Shown: in pieces, positions 58,982-64,000 of the stretch
Numbering within the stretch: the stretch's first letter is position 1
Layout of the letters: every line of letters begins with the position of its first letter
Assembly (NCBI RefSeq): GCF_030272615.1
Contig: NC_081405.1
Coordinates: 568,975,095 to 569,039,094, forward strand
DNA: 64,000 nucleotides
DNA from: Cryptomeria japonica
Lineage: Eukaryota > Streptophyta > Pinopsida > Cupressales > Cupressaceae
Direction of reading: 5' to 3'
Program-made: the position numbers and the translations under genes
Notes under the pieces: model-generated
Databases searched by the model: none
What the model saw: the letters and a program-made list of their open reading frames with translations, nothing else
Told to the model about the DNA's origin: nothing

Positions 58982-61900
58982 ATGGCATCTTGATCCACTC
59001 CTAAATTTATTGCAAACCCTACTATTGTTGAGCTTATTAAGTGCCCTAGACCCGTCTTTAAACTGGTTCCTGAAATTGCAAAGAAAGATGATAGCATAGG
59101 TGCATTTTCTCAAATCCCTAAGGGAGTAGTATATGCTGAAGACCCTAGGATGTATATACATTGTCATATTGAGGAACTAGGTGATGATGAGACTAAGAAT
59201 ATGTATAGGATTGTGATTTGTGATGAATCTGGAAATGTCAAGCTTGAACATAAGATAGTGGAAACCCTATGTTTCATTGAAATCCTCAATGTTTCAGATT
59301 TTCCCTAGGATATCATAAGGATTGTGTTAAGAATAGTACATGGTGAATTTTTCTGGTTGGACTCAATTCATAAAATCACAAAAGAAGCAGTGAAAGTTGT
59401 AACAAGGTTACCCTCCACTGGTAACAGACCTGACAAAACAAAGACGGTCTCAAATGACATAGCGATAAACCTAACTGGTGCAACATTTGATAAAAGTTCT
59501 CTAAGGGTAAACGATGTAAAAGATATAAATGTCAGATTTATCAGTATGATCTTAGGTTATAAGGCTACACATGCAAATAGGTTAAATTCAGTTTCTAGCC
59601 TATGTATCAAGAGTGCCTATGATATGGTCAATGATAATGCAAGAATAGATATATGTGAATGGCTTAAAGATGAGTTGATAGACAATTTGGGAAAGATTAA
59701 AAGAGATAAGAAAGGAACATTCAGATTTGGAAACTTGTTTGTTTGATGTTGTACATAACCAAACAAGTACCCGATATTGGTGCTAGAGACTTTGGCTTTG
59801 ACATACTGGTAGGAAAACAACTATTAGATTTACTAAACAATATGGGAGAGAACCGGGAGAAAAACCTAAATGAGTATTTTCAAGCATTGAAGGCTTGAAT
59901 GAAAACTAGAGTAAGACTGTCACAAGATATTATGGATAAGTATCAGAAATAAAAAAAATTTGTGATCAAGAAAGATGAAATTTGGATGGAAGCGGTTGTC
60001 CCTAGAACTATTTGGGTAATTGAAATGGGCTATGAAACAGATGAAAACATCATAGAAACTTATGGAAAAGCCCTCCTTGAAGCACCCAAGCAATCAGAAG
60101 AGAAAGTGTTTCGTAGTGCTGAAACAATAGAAAGTACTATTCAATCTAGAAAAAGGGTTAAGAAAGTCAAAGAAACTGTAAGAAAAGGAACCCAATAGGC
60201 AAAGGCAATTAAGGAAGATGTGTTAAAACAAATTGGTATAACTGAAAGTGAGTTGGAAAATCTTCAACTGAAAACTCATCTTTCATCGGTTGGAACTTCT
60301 TCTGAGAGTGATATACTGGTAGAGTTTAAAAGGGTTGAAAGGAAAAGAAAACCCTCACCGGCACCCTCTCCTACACCAAAAAGAACAAGACAGAAGCAAC
60401 ATGTAGTAAGGCCTCTAGCAAATAAAATGACTCCTAAGAAGAAGAAGGTGAAATAGACTATTGCTCCTCTAGAAAAACTTCTTAGAGAAATAATAGAGGA
60501 TGGTAAGTTGAAAAACATCAACAAAATATACAACACACTATCAGCAGATGACAAGGAAAGTATAGAGCACAGTGTAATTTTACACTTAGATATATACAAG
60601 AAATTCTTAATAGAAGTTGTTGATGAAATTCCAAATGATCTATATAGGAGATTAGAAGCTAGAAGATTAGCCACTATTGAGCTGGATAAAAAAATTAAGA
60701 TTGAAAAATTACTTGCAATTCATCCAGTTAACTCACCTGATGAAATAGACAAATTAATCAGTGAGGCTAACCGGACAATATTCTCCACTCCTCACTGACA
60801 TGTAGCACTAATGGCTGGTAAAGTAAATGAAGTATCTGAGGAAACAACAAATGGATGGGATATATTCTTTGTGGAAAAAGAAAAAGAGGAAGAATTACTT
60901 AGGCCAAAAACTATTAAAGTACACCAAAAGGATAGAGATAAGGGGAAAGGTAAGGTAGGTGGACCACCAAGCCTAAAAATAACTGACAATATGCCCCCAC
61001 CTCTTTCAGATACTCCACTGGTAGACACTACTAATAGACAACCGGCCACAGAGAGTATGGAGACTCCAGTAGAGGATACAAATCCTGAATCTGAAATTTT
61101 GTATACGGTAAATCTAAACACACAGGAAGTAAATGTTGTGGTTGATAGAGAAACCACTGAGGATAAGGAGAAAAAATGTGACTACTGAGTCACCAACTAT
61201 AGAGGCTGGGATGAACATAGAAAAACCTACACAGGAAGAGAAACCAATAGAGGATACCACTGAGAAACTGGTAGATACAACAAAAAAACCATCTGAAGAA
61301 TCGGCAAAGGAGAGTTCAGAGGTACAAATTGAGATTACATCTTAGAAACTAGTAGTTAAAAGCTCAGAGAAACCCTCTAAGATGCAAATAGAGAAACCAA
61401 AACCAGTACAGGTTGAAGCTCAAGTTCAGACAAAAACCCTCTAAGATACCACTGAGAAACCCCTACTTATAGAAATGCAAACATAGATTGACCTACCAGA
61501 GGTCGAATCAAGAAAGGTAATTACCATAACCGGTAGCATGACTATTGTAAAGACTGTTGGACAAACATCTGGTACTTCTATGGCAGAATTCAAACCTACA
61601 AATATAATAGACGTCCTATTAGATTCAATAAAGAAGATCACAGAATGCAATGCACAAGCCTATAAGGCTATTGATGATACAATTCCAATTCTTAAATTGA
61701 TTACACCAAAGTGCACAATTGATAATAAGGATTCTTTAGGACAACTAGACACATTGTCTAAGTTCATCACTGGTAACTTATTGACTATTCATCAAATAAA
61801 TATGGATACATATAAGGAAAGAATGATAAAAGAAAAACATAAATTCTTTGAGGATATTGTAAATAAGAATAAAGAGAAAATGGATACTCTATTACCAAAA

Positions 61901-62395
61901 CTTGGAGAAATAATTCTTGACTTCAAGAAATTGTACAGAGACACTTGTAAAACAAATATTTTGACAAAGGATCTTGACAAGGAGATCAACAAAGCACAAG
62001 ATAAGATAAATATTATTGCTAACAATCTGATAGGTGCATCAGATTCATTTTTGGAGTTAGAGAAGAAGATTGTAGAGCAAGAAGAGAAAATCAAGAAACT
62101 AGAAAATGACAAATAGGGAATAAAGGATAAAGCAAAGGACTTGAAATGCAGACTTAGTCCAAGACTAGAATACCTTATTTCTTTGAGAAAGGAAATATCT
62201 GAGGCTCTGGTTCCCGGACTGAAGACACCGAAAGAGAAAATGCACATCCTCACCGGTATAGTGCAGAGAACTCCAAAGGTAATAAAAGACAACAAAACAT
62301 TCAGTAACGATATAAATCTAATTTTGATAGATATTTTTTAGATTGTAACCCACCGGTTACAAGAATATAGGCAGGACTCCACTGACACCAAATGA
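58982..62395 (+). pseudogene. E7 ORF2: large unrecognised cargo protein
   Basis: The start is ATG 58982 and the end DSTDTK-stop at 62395, about 1,138 codons. The N-terminal half (to about 60200) is globular: RPVFKLVPEIAKKD, EFFWLDSIHKITKEAVKVV, INLTGATFDKSSLRVND, YKATHANRLNSVSSLCIKSA and DICEWLKDELIDNLGKI. A basic RKRKPSPAPSPTPKRTRQKQ (about 60340-60405) looks like an NLS. The middle (about 60940-61480) is Thr/Pro/Glu rich with ETP/TTEKP phrases. The C-terminus is coiled coil (INKAQDKINIIANN, then LELEKKIVEQEEKIKKLE). Breaks: stops at 58991, 59308, 59896, 59950, 60197, 60454, 60796, 61344 and 61441, frameshifts near 59740 and 61172. No polymerase, integrase or protease motif. The mid N-terminal part faintly resembles the 'putative plant transposon protein' (Transposase_32) layout, which is untested. 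Confidence 0.75.
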
Positions 62396-62599
62396 CAACC
62401 TTTGTCATTGATGTCAAAGGGGGAGTAGTGGGATGAGAAAAATGGTCAGAAGAAAGGACATCATCTACTTAGGGGGAGCATGCATTTTTTTTGGCACACA
62501 GTTTTGGTAAGACAATTTTGGCAGACTATTTTTGGATATCATTTTGGACACTTTTTTATTTTTCTCATGAGTGTTGCCATCAATGCCAAAGGGGGGGAT
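62396..62599 (+). other. E7 3' untranslated region and PPT
   Basis: TTGATGTCAAAGGGGGAG occurs at about 62408-62425 and TAGGGGGAGCATGC near 62470. GCCAAAGGGGGGGAT (about 62585-62599) abuts the LTR, preceded by GCCATCAAT. No gene. Confidence 0.7.
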
Positions 62600-63409
62600 T
62601 GTTGGAAAATGCACACTCCAATGAGAAATTGTAGGTGATTGAAGGTTTTTTCATTGATGGAAACCTTACAATCATATGACACCGGCAAGACAAAGATACC
62701 GACATCGGCACCAACAGACTCTACACTGGCATACATAACACCAACAGTGAAAGGAAGGATACTGGCACCTTGGTCGACTTCAATTTTGTTTAAAATGTAT
62801 TTTGTAATTAATTGTAAAATCATTGTAAGCTGACCTGGTGAGTTGTAATATGACTCATATATGTATGAGATCATTGTAGATCATTTTGTAATAGAAAATA
62901 GGCGAAAAAAGGAAGATAATAGCAGATCTAATATGTGAATTATTGGTTAAGGGTTTATGTATGTAGTAGAGCTTAAACCGGTACTAAACTTGGCAATACA
63001 AGACTTTGGATTTTCATAGTCCATATTGTAAGTCAGTGTGACTTCATTTTGAGCGGTGAGCTCTAGGCACTTGGCCTTCCTGCATCTGCAGGCCCCTATT
63101 CTAAAAGTAATATTCTCTTATTGGCCAGTAAGTGAGTATTGTGGGTCACAAATCCCACCGAGGTTTTTTCCACATCAGGTTTCCTCATTAAATTATTGTG
63201 TTATGGTGTCCTTCTCATGTTTTTGTTATTGCTCTAAGTTACTGCATTATTTCTGGTTTACTGGTACACAATTTTAATATGCTTTTCATGTTTTAAGTCA
63301 AGTAAATTTATATACCAATTAGATACTGATTCACCCCCCCCTCTCAGTATCTTTGGGAATCCTAACAATTGGTATCAATGCCTGATCCTCTATTTTCAAA
63401 ATCCTAACA
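62600..63409 (+). repeat. E7 3' LTR, ending after a 42-bp PBS-type unit
   Basis: It starts TGTTGGAAAATGCACACTCC. The first CCTAACA is at 63361-63367; it is followed by a full 42-bp unit with TGGTATCAATGC and a second CCTAACA at 63403-63409, then the target duplication AGAAC. The real 3' end of the LTR is therefore 63409. Hairpin 2 (AGATACTGA/TCAGTATCT) is at about 63321-63354. Confidence 0.8.
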
Positions 63410-64000
63410 AGAACTTGAAGACATCGGGAGGGAAAATGAAGAGCTTGAAGTACTATTTGCAAGGAAAATGCCTAAAGGTCATATTGGAAATAAATATGAA
63501 GGTAAAGAACCTTTTAAATGTTTTAATTGCAATAAAATTGGTCATATGGCATCTAGATGTCTGGACAAACATGCAAGATTGAGAGAAGAAGCTAAAAGAA
63601 CATATATGCCTAACCCTAAATATTAAAGATACAGATTTAAGAAGAATAGAGACAAATCTTGTTACTTTGCGGATGAAGGAGTTACTGATAATTTTGATGA
63701 AGAACTAGGAGACAATGGATGGGATTTTGTTGCAATAACAAAAGATCAACCAACACCTACTATTCCACTGGTAGAGCAGGCCCTGATAGCTAAAATAGAA
63801 GAAAAGGATGAATAGATATAGATTCCAAATGTTCACATCATATGACTGGTGATAAAAGTAATTTCTTATCTTTTCAGGAATACAATGCAGGTCTAGTAAT
63901 ATTTGGAGATGACAAAGCTTGTTTGATCATAGGACAAAGAACTATATCTTTTGATAGTAAGTACAATACTAACAATGTTTATTGTGTTGAAGGTTTGAAG
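63410..64000 (+). pseudogene. E4 gag-pol, segment 4 (gag C-terminus and protease)
   Basis: It continues segment 3 with RENEELEVLFARKMPKGHIG, the zinc knuckle CFNCNKIGHMASRC (about 63517-63558) and KDKSC-like linkers, then the protease region where IDSG is destroyed (KDE-stop-I-stop at about 63811-63818; HIIMTGDKSNF follows in a shifted context). It runs to the window end in the protease/GAG-pre-integrase region. Stops at about 63623 and 63814 are further decay. Confidence 0.88.

Larger units (their letters stand above)
56632..63409 (+). mobile_element. E7: pol-less LTR element with two cargo ORFs
   Basis: A 6.8-kb plus-strand element with LTRs of about 0.8 kb, flanked by AGAAC at 56627-56631 and 63410-63414. 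It has PBS copies, a PPT and two ORFs: ORF1 (coiled coil plus zinc knuckles, gag-like) and ORF2 (about 1,100 codons, unknown). No protease, integrase, RT or RNase H motif lies between the LTRs, so it must have been mobilised in trans. E5 is a shorter member of the same family. The 42-bp PBS unit also appears at the end of the 3' LTR, which is unusual. Confidence 0.9.
37629..64000 (+). mobile_element. E4: copia element carrying nested insertions, open at right edge
   Basis: The 5' LTR, PBS and gag start are at 37629-38947. The same gag-pol resumes at 49334-49461, 56213-56631 and 63410-64000. The pieces join in frame order, and the interruptions are E5 (with E6 inside), X and E7, each flanked by a 5-bp duplication of E4 sequence. 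The family is that of E2, as LTR and gag agree throughout. The element's remaining pol and 3' LTR are beyond the window. Confidence 0.9.

Noticed and set aside
38932-62874. Minus-strand frames of 70-110 codons at 38932-39204, 48484-48801, 56621-56845 and 62539-62874 that share sequence
   Set aside because: They lie antisense inside the four E5/E7-type LTR copies; their similarity is LTR identity, and no coding constraint beyond that is visible.

Overview
The window is a block of nested plant LTR retrotransposons with no intact host gene, rRNA or tRNA gene. Long Ty1/copia LTRs, nesting up to three levels deep, decayed coding sequence and multi-kilobase antisense cargo ORFs suggest a large-genome seed plant, most likely a gymnosperm. 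That is inference from element style, because no host gene fixes the species. Almost every stop in the coding remnants replaces Trp, Gln or Arg (TGG, CAG or CGA to TAG, TGA or TAA), as expected for old, methylated, deaminated copies.

Left half (1-26100). A minus-strand LTR fragment (E0, 1-683) sits in the gag of a ruined copia element (E1, 684-6412) whose 3' LTR carries an exact-period 31-bp minisatellite. From 6413 to about 24142 there is a minus-strand plant-mobile-domain (PMD) pseudogene with a short first exon and a long second exon. Two copia elements split it: E2 (8164-14816, plus strand) in exon 2, and E3 (15037-23624, minus strand, TSD CTAGT) in the intron. The PMD gene lies antisense and directly upstream of a PPT and a gypsy-type LTR (24557 to about 26100), so it may be antisense cargo of a Ty3/gypsy element.

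Middle (26100-37628). An unidentified exon-like remnant is followed by a 51-bp repeat array, three tandem copies of a 358-bp repeat, and a minus-strand gag-only LTR element (G2, 28490-35414) whose gag contains a duplicated capsid-like segment. Next comes a minus-strand multi-exon gene remnant with readable splice sites (35975-37628).

Right half (37629-64000). One copia element (E4, same family as E2) begins at 37629 and runs off the right edge. Its gag-pol is cut by three independent insertions, each with its own 5-bp target-site duplication: E5 (38948-49333), X (49462-56212) and E7 (56632-63409). A fourth element, E6 (39480-47106, minus strand), lies inside the 5' LTR of E5.

E5 and E7 belong to one family that has LTRs, PBS and PPT but no protease, integrase, reverse transcriptase or RNase H. 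E7 encodes a coiled-coil/multi-zinc-knuckle protein (ORF1) and an unrecognised protein of about 1,100 codons (ORF2); E5 is an internal-deletion derivative. X carries another unrecognised ORF of about 1,200 codons plus a 343-bp tandem array. These cargo proteins on pol-less LTR elements are the most novel content. Two hairpins near the 3' end of the LTR are conserved across all the copia-type families, and their arms change together, which points to a selected RNA structure.
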